DNA of 64,000 nt, from contig NZ_CP123499.1 of the NCBI RefSeq assembly GCF_029873475.1, positions 1,860,001-1,924,000 of the forward strand. Reading direction: 5' to 3'. A program made the position numbers and the translations under genes. Shown piece after piece: positions 52,166-63,200 of the stretch. The stretch is from Arsenophonus sp. aPb (lineage in GTDB: Bacteria; Pseudomonadota; Gammaproteobacteria; Enterobacterales; Enterobacteriaceae). The notes below the pieces were generated by a model. It did no database searches. It was not told the origin of the DNA and saw nothing but the letters and a program-made list of their open reading frames with translations. The number at the start of each line of letters is the position of its first letter. The first letter of the stretch is position 1.

Positions 52166-55100
52166 TTATATCGTTGTTGCTACACTAAAATCTAGATCAA
52201 TATTAAAGGTAGGTAGATAAGTAATTAAATCGATGCTGCCATTTTCTCCATTAGGATCAAACGCAGCTATAAAATCAATTAAACTATCAAGTTGTCTATT
52301 ATTAAGCGTTTCTCCCTGGCCGATTGCAGCGTTAATGACAACATTTTGTTGATCATAATTTTCGATCACTATACTAGATAAACCATCAGAAGAGAGATAT
52401 GAAAGATTGCCATTGTGATCAATAATTTGATAGTCAGCAATCCTTTTATCCTGCAAAATAATGGTATCTTTACCCCCATTATTAATAATTTTAAGGTAAC
52501 CATTAAGCTGATTAATAAAAATAATATTGTTACCTTTTCCCGCTGCTAGAGTGACATTTCCACCGTTGGAGATAAGAATATCATCGTCATCACCGCCATA
52601 AAGTGCATCATCACCCTCACCATCAAGCAGAATATTGTAACCCGCCTTCACCGTAATGATATCATTCCCTTTTCCGCCTTTTATAATATGCCCTTTTTCA
52701 CTCACATCAGTGACAATATCATTACCATCGCCAGCATCCAGTAATTTGTCATTCATGCGAAAATCGAGTGGCAATACAATAATATCATCTTGCTCTGTTG
52801 CCATTTGAATAGGATCTAAGGGGGCAATAAAGTTACCCTGGTCAGATAAAATTATATTAAATTTTTGCTGATTTTTGTCCTGAATTAGAATATTTATTGA
52901 ATCTAATGGTTGCCAATTTATAAATTTTATTTTAGCGATATCATTTTTTTTATCTTTGTGTACTAATTCGTTATTATCAAAGAAAAAATCATAACCACTA
53001 TATTCAGCAAGATAAATAATTATTCTATCATTGTCAGTGTAATATTCACTTATTTTGCCATAATCAAAAGTAATATAAATAGAGACTAAATTTAATATAG
53101 ACATATCACTAATATAATAATGGTCCACTCCTTTGGTTATATGAAAATAACTATTACTCTTTATATTATAAAAATAATTATCATGCCGATCGCCGGAAAA
53201 TATCGTTTCGACCGCCTCAAAGGTAGTTTGCATAGGCCTAATATTATCGGGTAAATGATAGATCTTTTTATAAGTTTCTATGCTATTTTTAGCCAAATCA
53301 ATGGCGACAAAATAGGGCCGAGCCGCGGTGACATGGTGCTCAAAACGCCTAATATACATAGCTTCATATAATATTGGTTGTTCTATATGTAGATTGACGG
53401 ACTGAGGTAGGTAAGGTGCCAATATAAAGCCATCCTGCGTACGAATATTATATTGATGAGTTAAAAAATGCTTACCATTATCATGATAACCATAAGCATT
53501 TTTTAATTTAATTTCGATAGCACTTTTGGCAACTTTATTGAGTTCAGATGGCACAGCTATTTCAATTTTAAGGATTATATCACTATCTTTTAATGCAAGT
53601 AATTTTATTTCATCTAACTGATACTCCAGTTCAATAATAGTTGAGCCATTGCTACCTTCTTCATCAATAACCACGTTAGAATGGTAGTCGAACAATCGAT
53701 TAAATTTAAATAGCTGCTTTTGTTGGTTTGAGTTAATAAAAATTTGCTGTTCTGCATCCCATTGATTATATAAACGATAGTCAGGTAAAATTTTTATATG
53801 ATCCGTCCAGTTATAACGTTGTATAACATACCGATCAACACCGCTGCCGCCATTAGCATAGCCCTTAGCTAATAAAAGTGCATCATTACCTTCGCCACCA
53901 TGTAATATTGCATGCCCGTTACCACCCGATAAAATATTATCTTTTTCATTACCGATAATAATATTATGTGCCTTATCAGGCCCACTGGCATTTTCAAAAT
54001 TATCAATAGACGCAACAAGCTGGGAAGTATTACTGCTACTATTAATAAAATTTTTCATTACATTCAAGGAATACTCAAATTGCTGAAAAGGTCGTTTTAA
54101 ATATTTTACAGTATTATTTTCTAAATCAATATAACTGCCAAAAAAACTAGTATTGTTATGTTTATTATATACAGAAAAATCCGGCTCTATAAGGCCTAAA
54201 TCTTGTTGAATAGGTAAAGTATTAATAATAATGCTATCATTACCTTCTTTGCCATAAAGATGTTTTATTTCATTAATTTTAAATTGCCTATTATTGAGAA
54301 TAAAAATATCATCTTGGTTACCGGCAATAAAAATTTTTTTACCGTCAAAAATTTCAAATCGATTGGCTAAGGTATCTAATCCAATAATAATATCATTACC
54401 ATTGGCGGTATTAAAACTTACCGCGGAAATGTTTTCTTTCTGGTAAGTTTCCGCCAGATAGTTTTCAATAAAATCATAATTGTGTTCATATTGATTATTT
54501 AGCGCTGTGAAATAGAGTACTTTTGAATTTTCGCTATTAGAGGTAAATATTCTCTTTTGTTCAACAGCAATATCGCCAAAATTTGACAATATATTATCAT
54601 GGTCCTGTGCCAATAAAATAATTTCATCAGTAGCTTCATAAGAAGAGGGAATATATTCTTTTATTTTTACTCGCTCAACATCATAGCGATTGGGCAATTG
54701 TTGTAGAATTAATCTCACTTCTGCTTCAGAAAAACGTCTTTTATTCTGTTCTATCGCAAAATCAATATTGTCATTGGTCCATAAAGTTGTTACTGAATTT
54801 GAAAATAAACTGATATTTTTTGCTATTAATAACTCTTCAAAATCCTGATAAGCAATATATTCATTTGTCTGTTTATCTATCAAATGAAAATAAGGCAGTT
54901 CTTCAACTTGCTGTTCTTCTTCGATATAAAAATGCAAATTATAGCCTGCCGGTTTAAGCATATCTTCAAATTGATTGCGCTGTTTTTCCAATAACGCTTG
55001 TTTAAAAGTATCTGCTATCTGATACTGCTGTAATCTATTTTGTATTGCATAAGTTAAATTCAATCCTAAAGCCACTCGTAAACCGGTTTCAAATTCTTCC

Positions 55101-58100
55101 TCTGAAGTTAATCCAACTTTTTGTTTAATTTTCTCGACTGCTCGCCCCGCATTATAAGTCATTCCGCCTAGCATTAATGCGGCACCAATAGCAATACTAA
55201 TCGGCCCGGCCACCGATGAACCAACTAAAATAGCAAACGCCGTGCCAACGCCAATACCTGCCCCCAGCAATGAAAGTGTACCATTGACTATCAGATCCTG
55301 ACGAACATCAGCATCTTGTTCTGTCGCCAGTTGATTAAAATTTTCATAGGCATAATAAACATCAAAACCTGCGACAATGGCATTTAAAAATATGACGGCT
55401 CGCCCAGTAAATGTTCCGGCTACTTGATAACTACCAGTGGCTTTATAAGCCATTTTTAATAGCAATGGTTGTAGAATATCAGTACTAAAATTGGCTCCAG
55501 TAGCACTCCAGGCAATAATAATATTTTTATCAATTTCGCTTCGTTGCTCATCACTTAATTGCGGTAACTGTCGCTCCGCTAACATCATCTGGGTTGAGTT
55601 AACCAGTTGGAATAGGCCAATAGCCTGGGTACCATAACCGATTTTATTCATCATGCGGGCATAACGAGGTAATCTGAGACTATTTTGCTGAAAACGTGGC
55701 CAAAGATTTCTATCTATATCAGTAGCCTGTTTAATATCTGATAGTCTTTCTAATAATAGAGCAGATGAAGCCAAATTTTGTTGATTGGCTAGTAACGCAC
55801 TTGTTGCATTCACCTGATTTAACTGTTGCTTAATCACGTTAACTAGCTTTGAATTCTGCTGTGAACCACTAGCAAAAGTTAAATAATCATTAAGTTGTTG
55901 AACATCGAAAGTCAATTTATCTGGATGATTAGACAATAAATTAATTGACTGGGAGGTAACGAGTTTGTTATCAATCTGCGCACCTGCTTGCTGTAAAGTT
56001 GCCAATTGAATATCAATTGCGCCTACTTTTACCGTTAATGGCAGAGCTGTTGATTCAGATTTACCGGGTAATTGTGATAGCAATGAACTTATTTCATTCT
56101 TGATAACTGGATCAAGATTGAGACGATAAATATCAAACTCAAATTGATCTACCGCGTTTTTTGCTATCCCTATTTCCGCAGCTCTGGTCGTTTTATTATT
56201 GATAATAGAATTCTTAGGCAGATCTACAGTTAAGTATGCGGTCAATCCTTTACACAGTACTGTCGAAATCTTCTGTTTATCCTGCCCACTTAGTTTGATC
56301 TCGCCACTTTTAGCATCAAACAAAGCATATTGATAATTATCTGCCTGTTGAGTAATAGACAAAGTAAATACTAAATTGCCAGCTTTTAATTGATATCTGC
56401 CTGCTACTGCCGTTGATAACCATTGTTCCAGTGATTGTGTGGTAATGAATTGTGAAGTATTTCCCAGCATCTGTTTATGCTTGATATTATTGAATATATG
56501 TTCAAATTGCTGCAAAAAATGCAATTCTTCGCTAGTAAATGAATGCTTTAATCGTTGTTCATATAATTTACGATGATAGACTAATAATTGATGGAAATTT
56601 TCATTATAATCAATAGAATATGCATATATGGCGCCTAAAGTCGCTGCAATATTTGCGGCAGAAATATTGTGATCATGTAACAAAAAAGCATGGGGAAACA
56701 ACCTTATTCCTCCTTCAATATCTGAACTGTGGCTCACTTGTTGCCTCAATTGAGAAAAATTGATTAATATGCGTTTATGCCAATAGCTGCTTTTTTCTAA
56801 TGCCAGTTGTAGCGATAAGCCTTCAAGGCCATTGTCAGAGGAGAGGCCGATCAAATCACTTAATGCAGTCTGTAACTGTAAATATTCAGGATAGTTTGCA
56901 ATTAAACGTAATATTTTAGCCTGATCAATCTCATTAGCCCCTAAAGAAAAATATTGCCTTAATATCCAGCGTGATCGGTCGCCTAAGTGATGCAACACGT
57001 TATGATCATCATATATTGCATCCAATAATAGTGATAATTCATCCGCTTGTTGCCATATTGGTAGCGAGATATTTTTAATAAAGATTTTTTGCCAATAGTC
57101 CATGGCATTAACAGAAATATGATAATTCTGTTGAAAAAAAAGATTTATTTTCTTATTAATAACCGGATCATACAATGCTTGTTTAAGTCTATTTACATCG
57201 ATATTACCTCGCTTATCAGTGAAATAATTTTGTAAGTAAAACGAGCTTTCTGTCGTTGCCTGCCAAATAGAAATTTCCTTTAATGCGATACACATCAATA
57301 AAGCTTGGGTAATTGGAATTTCATTTAATAAAATCTGTTTTGTGGCTCGATCATAACGGCAATAAAAAAAACTATCGTGATAATCTAATAAATTTTGGTT
57401 GACCAAAAAACTCTTTTTATGGGTATAAAATGTTAAAATAGTATCAATATCAGCGGCAGAGAGCTGTTTTGCTAAGCCTGATACAATCCAATCAGCACGA
57501 AACGGATTACTATGTTGTCCCAGCCACGAGGTGCTTATAATAGATATTTCTTGCGGATTATGAAATGATAATTCCTCTTTTAGGGTTATTAAAGATTGTG
57601 ATAATTGTAGTGAGTCTAAACCACTAAATTGTCTACCTGATGGGGAAACCTGACCTAATAACAACCAATGCTGCTCAGTTCGGCTTTGAAAATCAGTCAA
57701 ATTGCCGTATTCAATAAAATATTTTTTCCGTTTTGTATCAATCTGAGCAATTAAGGTATTCTGCGGATCTTGTGCGGCGATTAATTCAGCTTGCAGACGA
57801 GCATTATTATCGCCAGCAAATCTTAAAATAATATTTTTTTTGGCTGTAATGGGTATATGACTATGATCTGCTAATATAAAATCTGAGTTGACTTTTCGCC
57901 AAATAGGGATTTCAAATATAGCGTTTTCCCTTAGTTTAGATATTAACATTTGACTATCAAATATAAGATTATTATTAATTATCTCATGATAATACGACTT
58001 AAAAATTTGATAAGCTTCATTTTCGTAACTGACCAATCTGATTAAGTCAATATCCAATTGACCATTTTTATTTACAAAATATTTTTTTAAATAATCATGA

Positions 58101-60235
58101 TTTTCTAATATAAGAGTATCATCCAATACATGATTATGATTAATACTATCTAATAGGGCGAAAATATAATCCTGTTCATTAACAAATATCATCCCCGATT
58201 CTTGATGATACTGATATATATTTTTATATATATGGGCAGGCATATCCCGCGTTTGCTTGTCAAAATATTTTACTCTTGCCATCCTATGGCCGGAATCAGA
58301 GATATAAATATTTTCTGTATAAGCTGCCATGGTTGAACTAAACCCCTTCAACCATAATGCACGGCTAAATTTAAAGCCATTATCATTTATGATATTATTA
58401 TTAGCTTGTTTACAACTTAAAAAAATAATCTTCTGCGGATCATGATTATCAAATAACTTGGACTTCAAATTTTGTAAACTCGTAGCAAAAAAATCCGGTG
58501 ATAGTTCATTAAAATATGAACCATGAGCAGCAATTAACCAACGGACATTACCTTCTTTTGCTAAAGCAGTTGAGTTATGCATAACCTGGTGTTTATGACT
58601 GCGAATATCAAAAAAGATCACAGTAGTGTTTTCTGGATGCTTATTTTTTAATCTTTCAACACCATTACTAATCACACTATCATCCTGAATTTGAATAATG
58701 ACGGTATGTTTATCATCTAAAACAGTATCCATTGTAAACACACTTTCATTATCCTCATTATCAACAACATAATCCTGCATAAATAAAAAATCATCATTTT
58801 TCTTAATCAAATAAGGTAACTTTTTATTATTTACAATTTCAGAAAGTTGCTGGTTAATATTAATCGCGTCATTAAACTCATAATAGATAATATTATCGCG
58901 ATCATATTTTATTAATGTCATTTCTCTTTGTAAATAAAATAAGTCGCTCACCTCATCACTGAGAATATTTAATATTTCATCGATGGATAACTCTTGAATA
59001 ACGACTTTTTTTATCACTGTTTTATTATCAACAGTGGCAGTTAATTTAATAATAGAAAATTTATTAATGAAATCAATATCTATAAATTCAAAGTCAACTG
59101 GATAAAGCTCATGTTCTCTAATAATATATCGAGTGGCAAATTTTTCTTGTTGTTCAAAAATAATTTTTGCTGCTGTTGTTTCTATCACTTCATTTTCAAT
59201 ACTTAAGTCAATCAATTGATGTTTAATATCATCATTATCTTTATAGGCGGCTATTTTTAATTGATAATTATTACTTTCATTTTTAACTATGTGATAAGAT
59301 TTTTCATGTTCTTGCAAAAAAGAAATAAAAAACGATTTAAATTTTTCTTTATTAACAAAATTAAATACACCTATATTACTATCAAAAAAAGAGTAGTTAA
59401 TTTTATCCTGTTCACTTTCTATTGAAAGTATCATCATATGATCACCAGCAAAAACCTCAAAATATTGAGCATTATATTTTGCTGGATCATCAAGGTATTT
59501 TTTAAAGAAATAATCAATATCAAAAAAATAATAATGACGATCATCTTTTTCACTGAATTTTATCGCTTGTACACCATTATCTAGAGTAAATCTAATACTA
59601 TCAATGTAATAATCATATTTTTTTTTGCTTAATAGCTCATGATAATTATCTTTAATATTATCAATCGAATTGGTATCACTATTAAAATATCTGGCTTTTA
59701 AACTAATACAAAGCTCTGCAAACCAGGTGGCATTTTTTAAACTATTATTCAATTCCAAAGCGCGGTTTGTTACTCTATCAATATAATGATGCGCCGTCTC
59801 GGCCGGTAACATATCAAGCCACATATAGGGATCTGATACATAATTATTAATATCAATACTATTAAGATAGCGTTTTTGAATATCAATTACTGTAGCAAGC
59901 ATACTATCTAATTTTTCTTTAGCATGAATTTTTTCCGCTATCAATTTTGCCTTCATTAATGATGGAGAATTATCAGAAATGGGCATTTCAATAATATTAA
60001 TAACATCATTTAAATCAAGTAAAAATTTTTCTCCTTGCTTATTACCACCTTGCCGAACATGAGCCATATAATAGATTGATAATCCAATAGCAAAACTTCC
60101 CTTAATATCTTGCAATACATTTTTATCACCATGTAAAACAAATTTTTCGGCAATATAAACAAGTCTATCTTTTGCCATTAAATAGAGATAGGTATTATGA
60201 GAAAAATTAATATCCGGATTATAATTAGCAGGCAT
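52166..60235 (-). CDS. Giant Tcd/MARTX-like toxin with two C80-type domains and RTX repeats
   Basis: 2689 residues, no signal peptide. (1) N-terminal about 300: YopT/C58-like, with GDHMMILSI (His266) and FFDSNIG (Asp285), but Ala49 where the Cys is expected (FAIGLS). (2) About 505-660: C80 autoprotease-like, VRWLIAAHGSY (His571) and IIFLSCKQ (Cys608). (3) About 800-960: a second copy with Gln862 and Thr902 at those positions. (4) About 1560-1760: TcdA/TcdB pore-forming-type segment, hydrophobic at 1653-1696. (5) RTX-type Gly/Asp repeats at 2101-2139 and 2481-2572. A contact-delivered or type I secreted toxin that inositol phosphate activates is the likely reading. Confidence 0.82.
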   Translation of the reverse strand: MPANYNPDINFSHNTYLYLMAKDRLVYIAEKFVLHGDKNVLQDIKGSFAIGLSIYYMAHVRQGGNKQGEKFLLDLNDVINIIEMPISDNSPSLMKAKLIAEKIHAKEKLDSMLATVIDIQKRYLNSIDINNYVSDPYMWLDMLPAETAHHYIDRVTNRALELNNSLKNATWFAELCISLKARYFNSDTNSIDNIKDNYHELLSKKKYDYYIDSIRFTLDNGVQAIKFSEKDDRHYYFFDIDYFFKKYLDDPAKYNAQYFEVFAGDHMMILSIESEQDKINYSFFDSNIGVFNFVNKEKFKSFFISFLQEHEKSYHIVKNESNNYQLKIAAYKDNDDIKHQLIDLSIENEVIETTAAKIIFEQQEKFATRYIIREHELYPVDFEFIDIDFINKFSIIKLTATVDNKTVIKKVVIQELSIDEILNILSDEVSDLFYLQREMTLIKYDRDNIIYYEFNDAININQQLSEIVNNKKLPYLIKKNDDFLFMQDYVVDNEDNESVFTMDTVLDDKHTVIIQIQDDSVISNGVERLKNKHPENTTVIFFDIRSHKHQVMHNSTALAKEGNVRWLIAAHGSYFNELSPDFFATSLQNLKSKLFDNHDPQKIIFLSCKQANNNIINDNGFKFSRALWLKGFSSTMAAYTENIYISDSGHRMARVKYFDKQTRDMPAHIYKNIYQYHQESGMIFVNEQDYIFALLDSINHNHVLDDTLILENHDYLKKYFVNKNGQLDIDLIRLVSYENEAYQIFKSYYHEIINNNLIFDSQMLISKLRENAIFEIPIWRKVNSDFILADHSHIPITAKKNIILRFAGDNNARLQAELIAAQDPQNTLIAQIDTKRKKYFIEYGNLTDFQSRTEQHWLLLGQVSPSGRQFSGLDSLQLSQSLITLKEELSFHNPQEISIISTSWLGQHSNPFRADWIVSGLAKQLSAADIDTILTFYTHKKSFLVNQNLLDYHDSFFYCRYDRATKQILLNEIPITQALLMCIALKEISIWQATTESSFYLQNYFTDKRGNIDVNRLKQALYDPVINKKINLFFQQNYHISVNAMDYWQKIFIKNISLPIWQQADELSLLLDAIYDDHNVLHHLGDRSRWILRQYFSLGANEIDQAKILRLIANYPEYLQLQTALSDLIGLSSDNGLEGLSLQLALEKSSYWHKRILINFSQLRQQVSHSSDIEGGIRLFPHAFLLHDHNISAANIAATLGAIYAYSIDYNENFHQLLVYHRKLYEQRLKHSFTSEELHFLQQFEHIFNNIKHKQMLGNTSQFITTQSLEQWLSTAVAGRYQLKAGNLVFTLSITQQADNYQYALFDAKSGEIKLSGQDKQKISTVLCKGLTAYLTVDLPKNSIINNKTTRAAEIGIAKNAVDQFEFDIYRLNLDPVIKNEISSLLSQLPGKSESTALPLTVKVGAIDIQLATLQQAGAQIDNKLVTSQSINLLSNHPDKLTFDVQQLNDYLTFASGSQQNSKLVNVIKQQLNQVNATSALLANQQNLASSALLLERLSDIKQATDIDRNLWPRFQQNSLRLPRYARMMNKIGYGTQAIGLFQLVNSTQMMLAERQLPQLSDEQRSEIDKNIIIAWSATGANFSTDILQPLLLKMAYKATGSYQVAGTFTGRAVIFLNAIVAGFDVYYAYENFNQLATEQDADVRQDLIVNGTLSLLGAGIGVGTAFAILVGSSVAGPISIAIGAALMLGGMTYNAGRAVEKIKQKVGLTSEEEFETGLRVALGLNLTYAIQNRLQQYQIADTFKQALLEKQRNQFEDMLKPAGYNLHFYIEEEQQVEELPYFHLIDKQTNEYIAYQDFEELLIAKNISLFSNSVTTLWTNDNIDFAIEQNKRRFSEAEVRLILQQLPNRYDVERVKIKEYIPSSYEATDEIILLAQDHDNILSNFGDIAVEQKRIFTSNSENSKVLYFTALNNQYEHNYDFIENYLAETYQKENISAVSFNTANGNDIIIGLDTLANRFEIFDGKKIFIAGNQDDIFILNNRQFKINEIKHLYGKEGNDSIIINTLPIQQDLGLIEPDFSVYNKHNNTSFFGSYIDLENNTVKYLKRPFQQFEYSLNVMKNFINSSSNTSQLVASIDNFENASGPDKAHNIIIGNEKDNILSGGNGHAILHGGEGNDALLLAKGYANGGSGVDRYVIQRYNWTDHIKILPDYRLYNQWDAEQQIFINSNQQKQLFKFNRLFDYHSNVVIDEEGSNGSTIIELEYQLDEIKLLALKDSDIILKIEIAVPSELNKVAKSAIEIKLKNAYGYHDNGKHFLTHQYNIRTQDGFILAPYLPQSVNLHIEQPILYEAMYIRRFEHHVTAARPYFVAIDLAKNSIETYKKIYHLPDNIRPMQTTFEAVETIFSGDRHDNYFYNIKSNSYFHITKGVDHYYISDMSILNLVSIYITFDYGKISEYYTDNDRIIIYLAEYSGYDFFFDNNELVHKDKKNDIAKIKFINWQPLDSINILIQDKNQQKFNIILSDQGNFIAPLDPIQMATEQDDIIVLPLDFRMNDKLLDAGDGNDIVTDVSEKGHIIKGGKGNDIITVKAGYNILLDGEGDDALYGGDDDDILISNGGNVTLAAGKGNNIIFINQLNGYLKIINNGGKDTIILQDKRIADYQIIDHNGNLSYLSSDGLSSIVIENYDQQNVVINAAIGQGETLNNRQLDSLIDFIAAFDPNGENGSIDLITYLPTFNIDLDFSVATTI

Positions 60236-60267
60236 GAATATTTCCTTATTATAAATAAATCATTAAT

Positions 60268-63200
60268 TTATAAATTACTCATTTCACTATATTGATATAT
60301 TTGGTTAAGAAAATCTCTGTCACTATCCGCTAAATTAGCAAATACTGTACGATCGTTATTTTGTTTAAAAGCTGAGGCGGTACTTATTAACAAATCTACA
60401 TTTTGATGATTTAATAGTATACCATTATTTAATGTGGTATCGATTTCTAGATTATTTTTATATTTATTATAATCATAAATAGTTATATTATGCTGATCAT
60501 CTAAAGAAGAAATAATTAAATTATCACCTAAAAACTCATTCCGATAAATATTTCCAATTCCTTGAATAAAAATTTTATTTTCTCCTTCATTTAAAAAAAC
60601 TTTAGTATCATTATTATCATAATTTATAACTATTATATTATTACCCTTACCTGCTGAAATGATATTATTACCTTGCATTGATATAATAATATCATTACCA
60701 TCCCCTAGCGAAATAATATCATTACCACTTCCATCGACAATGACATTATGACCACCTTTAGCTGTAATTATGTCGTTACCTGTGCCACCAATAAGAATAT
60801 TACCCAACTCAGTCATATCTGTAATAATATCATCACCGCCTAATCCATCAATTTTTCTTTGCGTGATATTACGCTTACTATAAACTATATTATCATTATT
60901 CTCAGTAGCCGTTGTTATCTCAAATGTAGACTTAATACTATATAAGCTGTTTTTATATTCGATAGTAAAACTTTCGCTATTTTGATCAATAAGATAAATT
61001 TTACCATTAAAGTCATCTATGTTGTTAATAAACTTAATTTCAGCGACATCATGATCTTTGCTATATAATAATTTATCTTCATAAAAGAAGAAATCATGAC
61101 CACTATAATTTTTTAATACAATAGTAATAATATCTTGCCCAGTATAACCTGTTTTTAATTCATTAAAATCAAAAATGATATGTTTACTATTTTTACTATT
61201 TTCAACTTTAATGTCACCAATAATATAAGTATCTATACCATGCGAAAGATTAATATATGTATTATTTTTAATTGATAAAAATTGATTATTATCATTATTA
61301 CCATGAAATATAACATTTTGTGCATTATGTGTAGCCAATAAGGGGTTTATCATATTTGGCAAAATATAGTTTTTCCGATAGTTTTTTATACTATTGTGTT
61401 TTAAATTAATTTCAATATCACTATTAACCATAGCGTTTTTATTTTTATCTAATTCATTAATATAAATAGCATCAAATATTTTATCTGCTGATGTCGCTAT
61501 TTTTATTTTATCAGTTAAATTCATCGACAGTAAAAAACCATCAGCGGTTTGCAAGATATATTCATGGTTAGCTATTAAATTATCACTATCATAATATCTA
61601 TAAGCATTTTTTAATATTAAATTAATCCTATTTTATTTAATTGCTGTTCCACATTTAAATTTTCCTGATTATCCGTAGTCAAGAAATTAATAATAATATC
61701 ATTACCTGTTATTACTAAACCGACAATTTCATCTAATTGATAATTAAGGTTAACAATACTTTTAGCTTGAAATTCATTTTCATCAATAATGACCGTTACA
61801 ATATTATTGTTTATTATTGTATTTACCCACTTTTCATTATCTGCATTCCAGATATAATTTTTTCCTTGCCAGGCTATGGTTTCAATATATTCATTCCAAC
61901 TATAACGCTCAATAATATAAGTATCTTGTTCATCACCACCGTTTGCATAACCATTATTTAATATAATAGTATCTTTACCACCCATACCATAAATAATATC
62001 AACACCCCCATTACCATTTAATATATTATCTTTATTATTAGCTAAAATAAAATCTTGCTTATTTTTTATTCCAATAACATTTTCAAAATTGACTAAATCT
62101 GCATGAATACCCGTCTTATTCCGATTATCAATTAACAATTGCATATCGTCAAAATTAGTAAAAAATGGTTGATTAAGAAATCTTAAAGAGCCTCCCTGTT
62201 GCAGATTAATAAATGTTCCTGTTAAAGAAAGCTTTACATTAGGCCCAGTGTATTTGCCATCACTCTCTAATGATATATTATTAAAATAAAGAGGTAATTG
62301 AGCAATAATTAAAGTATCATTACCGTCATCGGCGTTAAAATATTTATATTCCTTTTCACCTATTTTTTCGCTTGATAAAATAAAAGTATCATCTTGTTTG
62401 CCACCAATAAATATTTTATGACCACTATAAGATAGAAAACGATTTCTTACCTCAGCTAAGCCAACGATAATATCGTCACCATTACCCAAATTAAAATTAA
62501 CGCCGGTAATTTCTCTTTTCAAACCACCTTTCATTAAATAATCTTGTAAATTTTCATAAATAAATTCAGGTTGATTACTGCCAGCTAATGAATAAATAGC
62601 ACTTGTATTTGAAAATATATAATTATCTAAATAAGGCCTATTTTATAATAACTTAATTAAATTATCATGCTCTCTGTTTAGCATAATAATTTCATTATCA
62701 CCCTGTACATCAATCGGTATGTAAGTTTTAAGTTTAGCTGATTCTACTAAATAACGCTCTGGATATTGAGCAATAATTCTTCTGATCTCTTCAGCAGTAA
62801 ATTCTCGCTTGCTATCTTCACTAACTTGTTCAAGGTGTTGCTGTTTCCATAAATTGATCGATAAGGAAAGAAAACTTAAGTCATTTTTTAAATATTCTAG
62901 ATCATATTGAATAGATCGTTGCTTATTTTTTAATAAATAAAGATTTGTCTGTTTATCAAATAAATGGTAACAAGGTAATTCAACAATTTTATCTTCTTCT
63001 GTAACAGAAATACTAAGGTTAAAGCCAGCGGGTTTTAGCACATTAATAAATAGATCTTTTTCATTTTGTATTTTATAAGCCTTGAGCGCACTGGCTGTTT
63101 GTTGCTTTAATAGTTTATTACGCACTGAATAACCCGCTTGCAGTCCTAAGGCAGCATTCAATCCGGTTTGAAACTCTTCCATAGCTGTTAATTGAACATT

